From: JANXUR01 sp038229415 | GTDB taxonomy: Bacteria > Acidobacteriota > Terriglobia > Terriglobales > Acidobacteriaceae | Direction of reading: 5' to 3' | Length of the DNA stretch: 64,000 nucleotides | Assembly: GCA_038229415.1 (NCBI GenBank) | Contig: JBBROM010000001.1 | Location: 1 to 64,000, forward strand | The notes under the pieces: generated by a model | What the model saw: only the letters and a program-made list of their open reading frames with translations | The model's database searches: none | Told to the model about the DNA's origin: nothing | Part shown: positions 1-8,293 of the stretch, one piece after another | How positions within the stretch are numbered: position 1 is the first letter of the stretch | Layout: each line of letters starts with the position of its first letter | Made by a program: the position numbers and the translations under genes

Positions 1-359
1 CACCCTAGCGCCGAAAGGCACGGCGCGAGAGTGGGGCACCGAGCGGTATGGGTTGAGTAGGGGTCCTTCGCTGCGCTCAGGATGACAACGGGAGGGTCGG
101 GATGACACGTGGGTGCGAGACATTGCATCCCACCCTAGCGCCGAAAGGCACGGCGCGAGAGTGGGGCACCGAGCGGTATGGGTTGAGTAGGGGTCCTTCG
201 CTGCGCTCAGGATGACAACGGGAGGGTCGGGATGACACGTGGGTGCGAGACACTGCATCCCACCCTAGCGCCGAAAGGCACGGCGCGAGAGTGGGGCACC
301 GAGCGGTATGGGTTGAGTAGGGGTCCTTCGCTGCGCTCAGGATGACAACGGGAGGGTCG
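1..359. repeat. 130-bp tandem repeat, about 2.8 copies
   Basis: Near-identical units begin at 1, 131 and 261; the third breaks off near 359 and the array may continue left of the window. Each unit joins a 'caccctagcgccgaaaggca' block, a 'gggtccttcgctgcgctcag' block and a 'gatgacacgtgggtgcgaga' block, all of which also occur singly elsewhere in the window. Copies 1 and 2 differ by one base near their junction (catt/cact). Open frames through it are by-products of the repetition and are not called as genes. Confidence 0.93.
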
Positions 360-481
360 CACTGTCCCACTCAAGCGTACTGCGGGCTTGCATGGGCCAC
401 CGACGAAAACACAAGGTCCCTCCACTTCGCTTGTTCTCCCGCTTCGCGGGATCACGGCGCTGCGGTCGGGATGACACGGCT
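360..481. repeat. Interspersed repeat fragments next to cdsA
   Basis: The stretch holds a degenerate copy of the 'cccactcaag...gggcc' hairpin family (367-402) and a copy of the 'aggtccctccactt...gtcgggatgacacgg' family (413-479). Both recur at many intergenic sites in this window. No gene is seen. The repeat ends within a few bases of the cdsA stop codon. Confidence 0.8.
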
Positions 482-1378
482 TTACTGGATGGCGCGGAGG
501 ACTGCGTAGTACCAAACGACTGGGGCGGCGAATAGCATGGCGTCTATGCGGTCTAGCATGCCGCCGTGGCCGGGGAGGATGGCGCCGGAGTCTTTGACGC
601 CGGCGCCGCGTTTGATGAGCGACTCGACGAGGTCTCCGAACTGGGCGGCGAGGTTGACCGCGATGGTGAGGAGGATGATGGTGATCCAGTCGGGATGATC
701 GAGGCCGAGCATGCCGTCGCGGGGTTCGATGAGCTTGTGGCGCAGAAAGAATTGGCTGATTTCGAGGGCGTGGCCGAAGTACAAGCCGCCGACGAGCAGG
801 CTGCCGGCCATGGAGCCGACTGCGCCTTCCCAGGTCTTGTTGGGGCTGATGCGCGGCGACATTTTGTGGCGACCGATGGCTTTGCCGGTGAAGTAGGCGA
901 AGATGTCTCCGGCCCAGACGGTGAGGAGGAGGTAGAGGAGGAGGAAGGCTCCGGCCCAGAATTGGCGGAGGCTGACGGCGAGTCCGACGGGCAGGGCGGC
1001 GTAGACAAAGGCGAAGACGGACGCGGCGGCGGCGGGGTAGGCGGTGGCGAGGTTGTCGCGCTTCATAGCTACGGTGAGGAAGAAGAAGGGTGCGATGGCG
1101 GCGCTGAATCCGAGGGTGTAGAGGAGCGCGGTGGCGGAGAGGAGTGGCTTGCCTTGGCCGGGGTCGAGCGCGAGGAAGATGAAGAAGAGGATGACGAAGA
1201 TATACGTCGGCGCGTAGAACGGCTGGATGCCATAGGCTTCGGTGATCTTGAGGAACTCGTGGACGGCGAGTAGGGCAGCGACTCCAGCGACGATGGCGAG
1301 GACGGGGAGGGGCGCGCTGAGGACGAGGAGGACGACTAGCGGGATTAGGACGACGGCGGTGAGGATGCGGGTGAGCAT
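482..1378 (-). CDS. cdsA: Phosphatidate cytidylyltransferase
   Basis: CdsA makes CDP-diacylglycerol from phosphatidate and CTP at the inner membrane, the branch point of phospholipid synthesis. The 298-residue product is strongly hydrophobic with about eight membrane spans. Near the C-terminus it carries the family signature, visible as KRGAGVKDSGAILPGHGG followed by MLDRID. I start at the ATG at 1378 (MLTRIL...), because the in-frame extension upstream is the translation of an interspersed repeat. uppS lies upstream on the same strand with an unknown gene between; the cdsA/uppS pairing is common. A TATAAT sits 7 nt before the ATG, so the message may be leaderless. Confidence 0.95.
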   Translation of the reverse strand: MLTRILTAVVLIPLVVLLVLSAPLPVLAIVAGVAALLAVHEFLKITEAYGIQPFYAPTYIFVILFFIFLALDPGQGKPLLSATALLYTLGFSAAIAPFFFLTVAMKRDNLATAYPAAAASVFAFVYAALPVGLAVSLRQFWAGAFLLLYLLLTVWAGDIFAYFTGKAIGRHKMSPRISPNKTWEGAVGSMAGSLLVGGLYFGHALEISQFFLRHKLIEPRDGMLGLDHPDWITIILLTIAVNLAAQFGDLVESLIKRGAGVKDSGAILPGHGGMLDRIDAMLFAAPVVWYYAVLRAIQ

Positions 1379-1385
1379 ATGGGGA

Positions 1386-1412
1386 ATTATAGGCTGGGGG
1401 GAGGAACAGCAA
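1386..1412 (-). promoter_or_regulatory. Possible cdsA promoter, leaderless
   Basis: On the minus strand a perfect TATAAT (1391-1386) ends 7 nt before the cdsA ATG, so transcription would start at or next to the A of ATG. The best -35 candidate is TTGCTG (1412-1407), with a short 15-nt spacer. No Shine-Dalgarno is seen. The -10 is good and the -35 is weak. Confidence 0.35.
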
Positions 1413-1750
1413 GGCAAGAGCAAAATCTGACACAGAGGCACAGAGGAGTACGGAGAAAAGTGGGGTGGATGTGGTACTTGCGTGATGTGCGAATCCAGTC
1501 CGGAGGACGGAAGGGGAAAGCCGGGTACGTAAGTGCCGGGTGGGGTGGATGCGGAATGAGTCCCGCCGGGACGGCAGGTTTGAGCCGCGCAACGTGGCGT
1601 CCCGCTTGCGGGACTCGGATCGTTTGGTGGTGCTTACCCGGCACTCCGCTGCGCTGCGTGCCGGGCTTTCGCCTGCCGTCCTGCGGACTGGGGTCGGGGC
1701 AGTTCGGCGATGTGTCGAACGGCCCGAGACCTAAGCCACTTGACGTGTCA
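1413..1750. repeat. Intergenic repeat block
   Basis: This 338-bp stretch without a gene is built of repeats: a copy of the 'caaaatctgacacagaggca' family at about 1421-1446, and two units of the 'cccggcac...gtgccggg' hairpin family. One unit is inverted at about 1520-1545 and one direct at about 1637-1665, followed by 'ctttcgcctgccgtcctgcg'. No protein-like frame stands out. Confidence 0.75.
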
Positions 1751-2296
1751 CTAGCAGTTTGAGCGGCGATGCTTCGGTCGCTCACCTCCGAGTAAGCGAT
1801 TCTTATAAATGCAGAGACAATCTTCGATCTCAGCGGCAGTCAGCCGCGAAAACGGGGCCGGCATTCTGGCAGGATCAAGCGCAGTTCCTTTGAAGCCGAG
1901 TATGGCGGCACCGCCTCTCGTTCCCGCGTGGAGGTAGACTAGCGTGGGCGTCTTTTTGAAAAATGCTCCAAGCCGGTGGCTGATGTCGTAAACGGTTAGC
2001 GCCCCAATTCCCTTAATCGTTCCAATCTCTCGCTCTACGATTTCGTGGAGAGCGGTGAAATCGGACGCTGCGGCGAGTTTTTTGCGAGCTACCTGCAGTC
2101 GAAGTTCCGCCGCTTCGAGAACCGCCCGGGGAATGCGGTACTGATGCGGGTGTCGCTTCCCACTATCTAAGGCACAGAATGCCGCGCTCCGTATAGCATC
2201 AGAGGCATTGCGCTGGGTCTCAAAAAACCGCATCTCCTGGCATGCTCGATCGCGGTAATCCCTAATGTATTCTGCGACGATCTGTTTGTATGTCAT
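1751..2296 (-). CDS. Unknown protein with a helix-hairpin-helix-like segment
   Basis: The 181-residue product is not assigned to a named family. It starts MTYKQIVAEYIRDYRD and is charged and helical in the first half. A segment around residues 95-110 reads TIKGIGALTVYDISHRLG, which resembles a helix-hairpin-helix turn (GIG) as found in non-specific DNA-binding proteins. The C-terminus holds a basic tail (KNRLLGGERPKHRR). It lies 21 bp downstream of uppS on the same strand. Codon use is less GC-skewed than in cdsA. A DNA- or RNA-related role is possible but unproven. Confidence 0.75.
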   Translation of the reverse strand: MTYKQIVAEYIRDYRDRACQEMRFFETQRNASDAIRSAAFCALDSGKRHPHQYRIPRAVLEAAELRLQVARKKLAAASDFTALHEIVEREIGTIKGIGALTVYDISHRLGAFFKKTPTLVYLHAGTRGGAAILGFKGTALDPARMPAPFSRLTAAEIEDCLCIYKNRLLGGERPKHRRSNC

Positions 2297-2317
2297 GTGT
2301 CAAATCGGAATCCGTTT

Positions 2318-3256
2318 CTAGGTCTTGGTGGATTTACTGGCCGGCTTTGTCGCAAAGTTAGTCACTCCCGCCTGCGCCTTATCCCCAGGCCCCAGGCCGC
2401 CGTACCTGCGTTCGCGGGTTTGGAATTCGGCGATGCTGGCTAGTAAGTGCTCGCCGCGGAAGTCTGGCCATAGGGTGGGAGTTACTAATATCTCGGCATA
2501 GGCTAACTGCCATAGCAGAAAGTTGGAGAGTCGCATCTCGCCGCTGGTGCGGATGACTAGGTCGGGGTCGGGCAGGTCGCGGGTGTAGAGGTGGTCGTTG
2601 ATGGCAGCTTCGTCGGTCTTGGCGATTTCGGCTGCGAGGTTTTCCAGCAGAGTTTTCGGCAGGTGCCCAGGGTTGCCGATGGTGGCAGCTTTGGCCTTGG
2701 CGCTGGTGGTTTTCTCAGCGGCCTCGACCGCGCTTGCGGTCTCCACGGCTTCGGTCATGATGGCGCGGAAGGCGTCTACGAGTTCGGTGCGTCCGCTGTA
2801 GTTGAGCGCGAGGGTGAGCACCATGCCGGTGCAATGGGCGGTGACGGCGCGGACTTCGTGCATGCGCTGCTGGACGTCTTCGGGTAGTTCGCTTTGGCGT
2901 CCGATGTATTCGAGGCGGACGTTATTTTCGATGAGTGTGGGCAGTTCGAGTTTGAGATAGCGCCAGAGCAGGCGCATCAGAAAGTCTACTTCGCCCTTGG
3001 GGCGCTTCCAGTTTTCTTCCGAAAATGCGTACAGAGTAAGTGCGGGGATGCCGATGCGGGCGGCGGTTTCGAGCGTGGAACGCACGGCGGCTGCTCCGGC
3101 GCGGTGCCCGGCGACGCGCGGCAAGTGCCGCTTGCGCGCCCAGCGTCCGTTGCCGTCCATGATGATGGCGATGTGTCTGGGAAGCCGGCCTGAATCGAGC
3201 TGGGCGAAGATTTCCGCCTCTTTGCGGCTCAGGCCCGCGGGAACTTTCGCCTGCAA
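2318..3256 (-). CDS. uppS: Undecaprenyl diphosphate synthase
   Basis: UppS condenses farnesyl diphosphate with isopentenyl units in cis to make the C55 lipid carrier for peptidoglycan and O-antigen. Visible motifs are HIAIIMDGNGRWA with the catalytic Asp, YAFSEENWKRP, LVIRTSGEMRLSNFLLWQ and TLWPDF. I chose the TTG at 3256 (LQAKVPAGLSRK), because AAAGGGGA precedes it by about 7 nt and everything upstream reads as interspersed repeat; a TTG at 3280 is an alternative. The 312-residue product exceeds the usual ~250. An Ala/Lys/Thr-rich insert of about 33 residues (171-203) precedes the NDHLYTRDLP helix, and there is a basic C-terminal tail. Confidence 0.93.
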   Translation of the reverse strand: MQAKVPAGLSRKEAEIFAQLDSGRLPRHIAIIMDGNGRWARKRHLPRVAGHRAGAAAVRSTLETAARIGIPALTLYAFSEENWKRPKGEVDFLMRLLWRYLKLELPTLIENNVRLEYIGRQSELPEDVQQRMHEVRAVTAHCTGMVLTLALNYSGRTELVDAFRAIMTEAVETASAVEAAEKTTSAKAKAATIGNPGHLPKTLLENLAAEIAKTDEAAINDHLYTRDLPDPDLVIRTSGEMRLSNFLLWQLAYAEILVTPTLWPDFRGEHLLASIAEFQTRERRYGGLGPGDKAQAGVTNFATKPASKSTKT

Positions 3257-3327
3257 ACGTGTATCCCCTTTGTGCTGCAAAGAGGATATTACACGGGCGA
3301 GGGGATGGCAAAGCGGGAGAGCAACTT

Positions 3328-3527
3328 CTACCACGGAGGCGCGGAGACACGGAGGAAAACGGGTTTTGGGTGTGTGGTGGCGGAAGGCGACGAAAGCAAA
3401 ATCTGACACAGAGACACAGAGGCACAGAGGAATATGGTCTTGCTCTTGCAATCGAAGAACTGGTGCTTAGGTTAGGATTCCGCATCCCACCCTAACGCCG
3501 AAAAGCACGGCGCGAGGGTGGGGCACC
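3328..3527. repeat. Two-part 'cacagagg' repeat plus 'caccctaacgccg' repeat
   Basis: A composite copy of the main repeat family: sub-unit one 'ctaccacggaggcgcggaga' (from 3328) and sub-unit two 'caaaatctgacacagagaca' (3397-3430). A 'cccaccctaacgccgaaaag' unit follows (3485-3527). Read in frame upstream of uppS these give a spurious LCLCVSVSDFAF-type extension. Confidence 0.85.
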
Positions 3528-3546
3528 AAGAGCATTCCTGATACAT

Positions 3547-4740
3547 CTAGAGGTTATTGATCTTGTAGATGACGCCGAGGCCGAAGTCGCCGCCGGTGTT
3601 GGTTACGCCGAAGTCGCGCACTTGTTCGCGGAGCAGGTCGGTGGGGTTGCTGCCATCGGTGCCGAGAAAATAGTGCAGGGGGACGAGTTTGCCGTTGGGG
3701 TCGAGGCGGAAGACGGTGCCGCAGGTGCCGGTGCCGCAGGTGTAGATGCCCTGCGTTGCTCCGTAGAGGCGGCCCGAGCTTTCGATGGAGAGGTCGGGGC
3801 TGGGGGTCTTGCCGTCGCCCGCGTTGTGGAAGGAGTGCAGCACGGAGAACACGCCTGCGGGGGTGATCTGGAAGACTTCGCCGAATCCGCTGAAACCGCC
3901 CGCTGGCGTGGTGCCGAAGAGGTTACCAGCGGCGTCCGCAACGACGTTGCCTTGCGGATTGCCGCCGTCAGTGCCTCCGGTGAAGGCATAGAGGACGGAC
4001 TGCTGGAGCGTGGGGGTCAGCTTGAAGACGACGCCTGCCTTGTTTGCGCCCCCGATGCTGGTGGTGCCGAACAGATTGCCCGAGGCGTCGCTTAGCAGGG
4101 CGCCGAGCGGCGCTCCGCCGTCGTTGCCGCCGGTGAAATGGTAGAGCACGCTGAACTGGCCAGCGGCGGTGATCTTGTAGACGACTCCGGCGGAGAAGTG
4201 GCCCCCCGCGCTAGTGACGCCAAACAGGTTGCCTGAAGCGTCTCGAATGACGCTGCCGCTGGGTTGTGAGCCGTCGGCGGTGCCGGTGAAGGTGTGCAGA
4301 ATGGTTTGTTTGCTGGCGGCATCAATCTTGTAGACGACCCCGAGGCCCGAACCGCCGCCCCCGGCGGTGGTTCCGTAAAGGGTGAGGGCTGTATCCACGG
4401 CGAGGCTGCCGTTGGGCTGAAGGCCGTCAGTGGGACCCTGAAAGCTGTGCAGCACGGCTTCGATGCCGTTGCTGTCGGTCTTGTAGACGACTCCGTTGCC
4501 GAAAGCTCCGCCCGCGGCGGTGACGCCGTAGTAGGTGCCGTGAACGTCGGCGGTCATCTGGCCGATGGGGCTGGCACCGTCGGATCCGCTAAAACTGTGG
4601 ATGACCATGAAGTGAAAGTTGGGGTCGGTGGCCTGCGGGTAGGACGGGGCGACGCCGATGAAGCAGGCTGCGGCGAAGGCGAAGGCCAGCGCAAGGGCGA
4701 ACCGCTGCGTGGCACGAAGATGCGACAAGTGACGAGACAT
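3547..4740 (-). CDS. Secreted GloVer-repeat protein, seven units
   Basis: The 397-residue product has a signal peptide (hydrophobic stretch ALAFAFAAACFIGV) and is then built wholly of about 50-residue units of the form 'HSFTG..DG..P.G.L..D..GNLYGTT..GG....GVVYKI'. This matches the family described as choice-of-anchor tandem repeat GloVer-containing. I count seven units, the first and last slightly degenerate, which would suit a seven-bladed beta-propeller. Unit six has an extra Cys-containing loop (YTCGTGTCGTVF). The function is unknown; such proteins are abundant in Acidobacteriota and Verrucomicrobiota. The start is the ATG at 4740. A secreted family 31 glycosidase lies upstream on the same strand. 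Confidence 0.85.
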   Translation of the reverse strand: MSRHLSHLRATQRFALALAFAFAAACFIGVAPSYPQATDPNFHFMVIHSFSGSDGASPIGQMTADVHGTYYGVTAAGGAFGNGVVYKTDSNGIEAVLHSFQGPTDGLQPNGSLAVDTALTLYGTTAGGGGSGLGVVYKIDAASKQTILHTFTGTADGSQPSGSVIRDASGNLFGVTSAGGHFSAGVVYKITAAGQFSVLYHFTGGNDGGAPLGALLSDASGNLFGTTSIGGANKAGVVFKLTPTLQQSVLYAFTGGTDGGNPQGNVVADAAGNLFGTTPAGGFSGFGEVFQITPAGVFSVLHSFHNAGDGKTPSPDLSIESSGRLYGATQGIYTCGTGTCGTVFRLDPNGKLVPLHYFLGTDGSNPTDLLREQVRDFGVTNTGGDFGLGVIYKINNL

Positions 4741-4891
4741 TGGAATGACTCCTGCAAATCTGAGAGGCAATCGTTTGAGCTACTGCCAGACGCGAGGGGG
4801 AATCGCTCAGGCACTTGGGGGAGCAGTTTGAGGCTAGCACTGCGGACGCGATGAGGCAAGCGCTGTTTTCGGGTCGGGCTGGCGGCGAGTG

Positions 4892-7342
4892 CTAGGGCTT
4901 TATGGTGATGGTTTCTCCACGATAGGTCACGGTTTGGTCGGCGGTTTCGGTGATGTCTCCACCCGTTCCGTGGCCGGGCTTTACGAAGACGATGCGGAAA
5001 GTTCGGCTAGGCAGCATGCCGGGGAAGCCGCCTTTGCGGTCGCCGATGGTGAGAGTTTTTGCAAGTTCATCCCAGTGCATGGGAATGGTGGCGTATGCGC
5101 CTTTTTCGTAGCGATAACTGTCGCCCTCGTCTTCGTAAAGGTTGAAATCGGCGTCGGCACCGGGGTAGATGCGGAGTTCGATGGGGTCGGCGGGCTTTTG
5201 ACTGGTGAACTCTTCGTCGGGGCCGAGGGGCAGAATACTGCCTGCGCGGATGTAGAGCGGGATGCGATCGAGGGATGCTGGGGCGTCAATCGCATAGCCG
5301 CCTTCGATGGAGCGTCCGGTCCAGAAGTCGTACCACTGGGGAACCTTGGGAGGATTGCGAGGAGAGTTGGCGGATTTGGCAGGGAGGCTTGCCTGCAAGA
5401 ATTTGGGCAGATAGAGATGTCGGGTGGCTGATCCTGCTTCCGTGACGGGGCTGACCAGAATCGCTGGGCCGTACATGAACTGGTCGCCGATGTTGCGGAC
5501 GCGGGGGTCGGAGCGGAAGTCCATGACAAGCGGACGCATAGGGGTGTAGCTTTCGCTGGTAGTCTTCCAGGCGAGGGAGTACGTGTAGGGCATCAGGCGA
5601 TAGCGTAGGTGGTCATAGCTTACTAATATCTCCTGCGCTTCCGGGCCGTAAGACCATAACTCATTCTGGTTGGTAGTACGCGTGCCGTGTACGCGAAAGA
5701 TAGGGCAGAAGGTGCCGAACTGGAACCAACGGATGAATAGTTCGCGATAGGCGGGGTCGTCGGGGTTACCGGAGACGAAGCCGCCTATGTCGGTCGTCCA
5801 GTAAGGGATGCCGGAGAGAGCAAAGTTAAGTCCGGCGGGAATTTGGCGTTTGTAGCTTTCCCAGTCGGAGTTGAGGTCGCCGGACCAGGCAGTGACTGAG
5901 TTACGCTGAATACCTGCGTAGGCTGAGCGCGACAGGATGAAGACGCGCTTCTCGCCACTGTTTGGGATGTTAGTTGGGTAAGTGGAAGAGCGTTGGCCGT
6001 CGTAGACGGCCTTAGTCGTCATCAAGGGGAAGAGATTGACGTAGCGATTGCCGCTGCCGATGGCGAGTTTGTGATTGAGCTGGATATTTTCTTCCTGGGC
6101 TTCGGTTTCGGGCTCGGTGGTGTCGAGCCACCAGGCGTCTACGCCGATCTTGAACAAGGCCTTATCCATCAGGTTCCAGTAATACTTGCGGGCTTCGGGA
6201 TTGCTGGGGTCGTACACCGCCATATGATTGGCGTGATATGGAGGGTGCGGCTCCTTGGTACGGTCAATGAACCAGCCCTTCGAATCCATCTCGGCATATT
6301 CTTTCGAGCCGGGTTCAAAAAATGGCCATACTGAGAGCATCAGGTGGAAGTTCTCGGCGTGCAGGGTATCGAGCATAGCCTTAGGGTCGGGATAATTCTT
6401 GTTGAAGATATGTTCGCCCTTGCGGTTCCACCAGAACCAGTCCTGCACAATGTTATCCACGGGAATATGTAAGTCACGATATTTCTTGGCTATCCCGAGG
6501 ATCTCATCCTGAGAGCTATAACGATTCTTGCATTGCCAAAATCCGTAGGCCCACTTGCCGAACATTGGAGCCGAGCCGGTAAGTTCGCGGTAGCCTGCGA
6601 CGACCTGATCCATTTCTGGGCCGTAAAGGAAGTAGTAATCAATATCGTCGGTGACTTCTGAGCTGATAAATAAGTAATGCAGAAAGCGATTGTTAAAGCG
6701 GCTGCGCGATGAGTTATTCACGAATAGGCCATAACCATTGCTGGAAACCAGTAGCGGCACAGCGATGTTGGTATTGTCTTGCGAGATATCCACGGACTCG
6801 CCGCGGTAGTTCCACACCCCAGCCTGATGCTGGCCGAGTCCATAAAATGCTTCAGGAGAGCCGTAGACATTCACCACGGTTTCCGAGCGATAGGTTTCTT
6901 CTCCGTTGACTTCGACGGGAGTAAGTTTGCGACTAGCCTCTAGCATGAGCTGTTTACCCGTGGCGTCGCGGAAGGTGAGATTGCCCTCTACGCGGGTGAC
7001 GGTGGCGCTGAGTTTGGAAGTGGTGAGGGTGATGGCGGCATCGGTGGCAGCGACGTCCCACGTGGTGGTGGGCCAAGTGGTCTTGGTGATGACGTAGTCG
7101 GGACGGTCGGAGAACTTGGCGGTGGCGGAGTAGCGGACGCGAATGATGGCGTCTGAACAGACTTGCAGCTTGAGCGTGCCCGTGGCCAGGTGCAGGATGA
7201 CGCCGTCGGGGGCGCGGTCGAAGCTGGTGACGGGATTGTTGGCCTGCCACTGGGCGACGGCGGTGGCGGCGAAAAGAAGCGTGGGCAAGGCGAACAGAGC
7301 GGCGGTGCGCAGGGCGTGACGGATCGGATTGCGAACAGGCAT
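4892..7342 (-). CDS. Secreted glycoside hydrolase family 31
   Basis: The 816-residue enzyme has a signal peptide (MPVRNPIRHALRTAALFALP, cleavage near AVA-QW). It then has an N-terminal beta-sandwich, a (beta/alpha)8 barrel and C-terminal sandwich domains with a DUF5110-like end (IYPGADADFNLYEDEGDSY). The likely nucleophile is D407 in DAWWLDTTEPE and the likely acid/base is D489 in WSGDLNSDW, both typical of the family. The sequence around GKWAYGFWQCKNRYSSQDE and the export signal suggest an alpha-xylosidase or alpha-glucosidase acting on plant oligosaccharides in the periplasm; the exact substrate cannot be read from sequence. It is divergent from the cyclase gene, with a 176-bp intergenic gap. 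Confidence 0.93.
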   Translation of the reverse strand: MPVRNPIRHALRTAALFALPTLLFAATAVAQWQANNPVTSFDRAPDGVILHLATGTLKLQVCSDAIIRVRYSATAKFSDRPDYVITKTTWPTTTWDVAATDAAITLTTSKLSATVTRVEGNLTFRDATGKQLMLEASRKLTPVEVNGEETYRSETVVNVYGSPEAFYGLGQHQAGVWNYRGESVDISQDNTNIAVPLLVSSNGYGLFVNNSSRSRFNNRFLHYLFISSEVTDDIDYYFLYGPEMDQVVAGYRELTGSAPMFGKWAYGFWQCKNRYSSQDEILGIAKKYRDLHIPVDNIVQDWFWWNRKGEHIFNKNYPDPKAMLDTLHAENFHLMLSVWPFFEPGSKEYAEMDSKGWFIDRTKEPHPPYHANHMAVYDPSNPEARKYYWNLMDKALFKIGVDAWWLDTTEPETEAQEENIQLNHKLAIGSGNRYVNLFPLMTTKAVYDGQRSSTYPTNIPNSGEKRVFILSRSAYAGIQRNSVTAWSGDLNSDWESYKRQIPAGLNFALSGIPYWTTDIGGFVSGNPDDPAYRELFIRWFQFGTFCPIFRVHGTRTTNQNELWSYGPEAQEILVSYDHLRYRLMPYTYSLAWKTTSESYTPMRPLVMDFRSDPRVRNIGDQFMYGPAILVSPVTEAGSATRHLYLPKFLQASLPAKSANSPRNPPKVPQWYDFWTGRSIEGGYAIDAPASLDRIPLYIRAGSILPLGPDEEFTSQKPADPIELRIYPGADADFNLYEDEGDSYRYEKGAYATIPMHWDELAKTLTIGDRKGGFPGMLPSRTFRIVFVKPGHGTGGDITETADQTVTYRGETITIKP

Positions 7343-7408
7343 GGGAAATCCTTGGGCGCGCTAAAAATGGGCGCGGCAGCGATGTGAGGCATTCTATATC
7401 GAGTGACG

Positions 7409-7419
7409 GTAAAGTTTAC
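7409..7419. promoter_or_regulatory. Short palindrome in the GH31/cyclase divergent region
   Basis: GTAAAGTTTAC is an 11-bp palindrome with an odd centre. It lies between the glycosidase (start 7342, minus) and the cyclase (start 7519, plus). It resembles half-sites of LacI-type sugar regulators but lacks the usual central CG, and only one copy is seen. Confidence 0.2.
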
Positions 7420-7518
7420 GTTAAAGTTGGCAAGAATAACGTTCAGGTTGCGCTACACGCGCTACAATCGGTGTCGGCAAAGTGGAAGAGAAATGATAGC
7501 GAGACGAGAGGATACGGA

Positions 7519-8286
7519 ATGAAGGCGAATTGGATGAAGTTTATGACGTCGGTTGTATTGGTGGGATGTTTGGCAAGTGCGATGGCTGCGGCGGAGGCTC
7601 CGAAGAAGATGAAGAAGGCAATGGCGGCGCATGGGATGCTGGTGGCGAGTGAATGGATTGACGTTACGGCTCCGCTGGATCCGGCTACGTTGCCGGTGTA
7701 CACGGGCGACGTGCCGCTGACGCTGGAGTTCAAGCTCGACATGCGCAAGGGCGACAAGGTGACGTACTCGACGATGGAGATGGGCTTGCACTCTGGCACC
7801 CACGTGGATGCGCCGATGCACTTCATCAAAGATGGCGTGAGTATGGACAAGATTCCGCTGTCTTTGTTTATGGGGCCGGTGCTGGTGATTGACTGCTCAG
7901 TGACGGCGGATGCGGTGGATGCGGCGGAGTTGAATAAGCACAAGTGGCGCGGTGCCAAGCGGATCTTTTTCCGGACCCGCAACAGCCATGGTGGCGGGAT
8001 GGCCGATCCGCACTTTAATGAGAAGTTTGTGTATATCGCTCCGGATGCGGCACAGTTGCTGGCCGATGCAGGCGTGGAATTGGTTGGGATTGACTACAAC
8101 TCGGTGGAGAAGTTCCATTCGGCGGTGCCGCGGACGCACCAAATTTTGTTGGGCAAGGGGATCCCGGCTGTCGAGGGTCTGGACCTGCGGAATGTTACGG
8201 GCGGCGAGTATGAGTTGCTGCTGCTGCCAGCTAGGGTGATTGGGCATGAGACTGCACCGGTGCGGGCGCTGATGCGGAAGATGTAG
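7519..8286 (+). CDS. Exported cyclase-family (kynurenine formamidase-like) hydrolase
   Basis: The 255-residue protein belongs to the putative cyclase / kynurenine formamidase-like metal hydrolases. It carries the family motif HSGTHVDAPMHF (metal ligands His and Asp) and a matching late segment GIDYNSVEKF. The N-terminus MKANWMKFMTSVVLVGCLASA is an export signal; VLVGC could be a lipobox, though Ala-rich sequence after it also allows ordinary cleavage. The ATG at 7519 follows an AGAGG ribosome site and fits the signal peptide, so the upstream in-frame extension is rejected. An exported member is unusual if the role is tryptophan breakdown, so the substrate is left open. Confidence 0.87.
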   Translation: MKANWMKFMTSVVLVGCLASAMAAAEAPKKMKKAMAAHGMLVASEWIDVTAPLDPATLPVYTGDVPLTLEFKLDMRKGDKVTYSTMEMGLHSGTHVDAPMHFIKDGVSMDKIPLSLFMGPVLVIDCSVTADAVDAAELNKHKWRGAKRIFFRTRNSHGGGMADPHFNEKFVYIAPDAAQLLADAGVELVGIDYNSVEKFHSAVPRTHQILLGKGIPAVEGLDLRNVTGGEYELLLLPARVIGHETAPVRALMRKM

Positions 8287-8293
8287 GGGGCGG

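Noticed and set aside
1..359. Tandem array considered as a CRISPR
   Set aside because: Units are 130 bp, contiguous and nearly identical with no unique spacers, and no cas gene is present.
207..1592. Long Arg/Pro-rich minus-strand frame over cdsA
   Set aside because: It is the out-of-frame shadow of cdsA joined to repeat DNA; composition is typical of GC-rich frame shadows and cdsA has a clear family signature.
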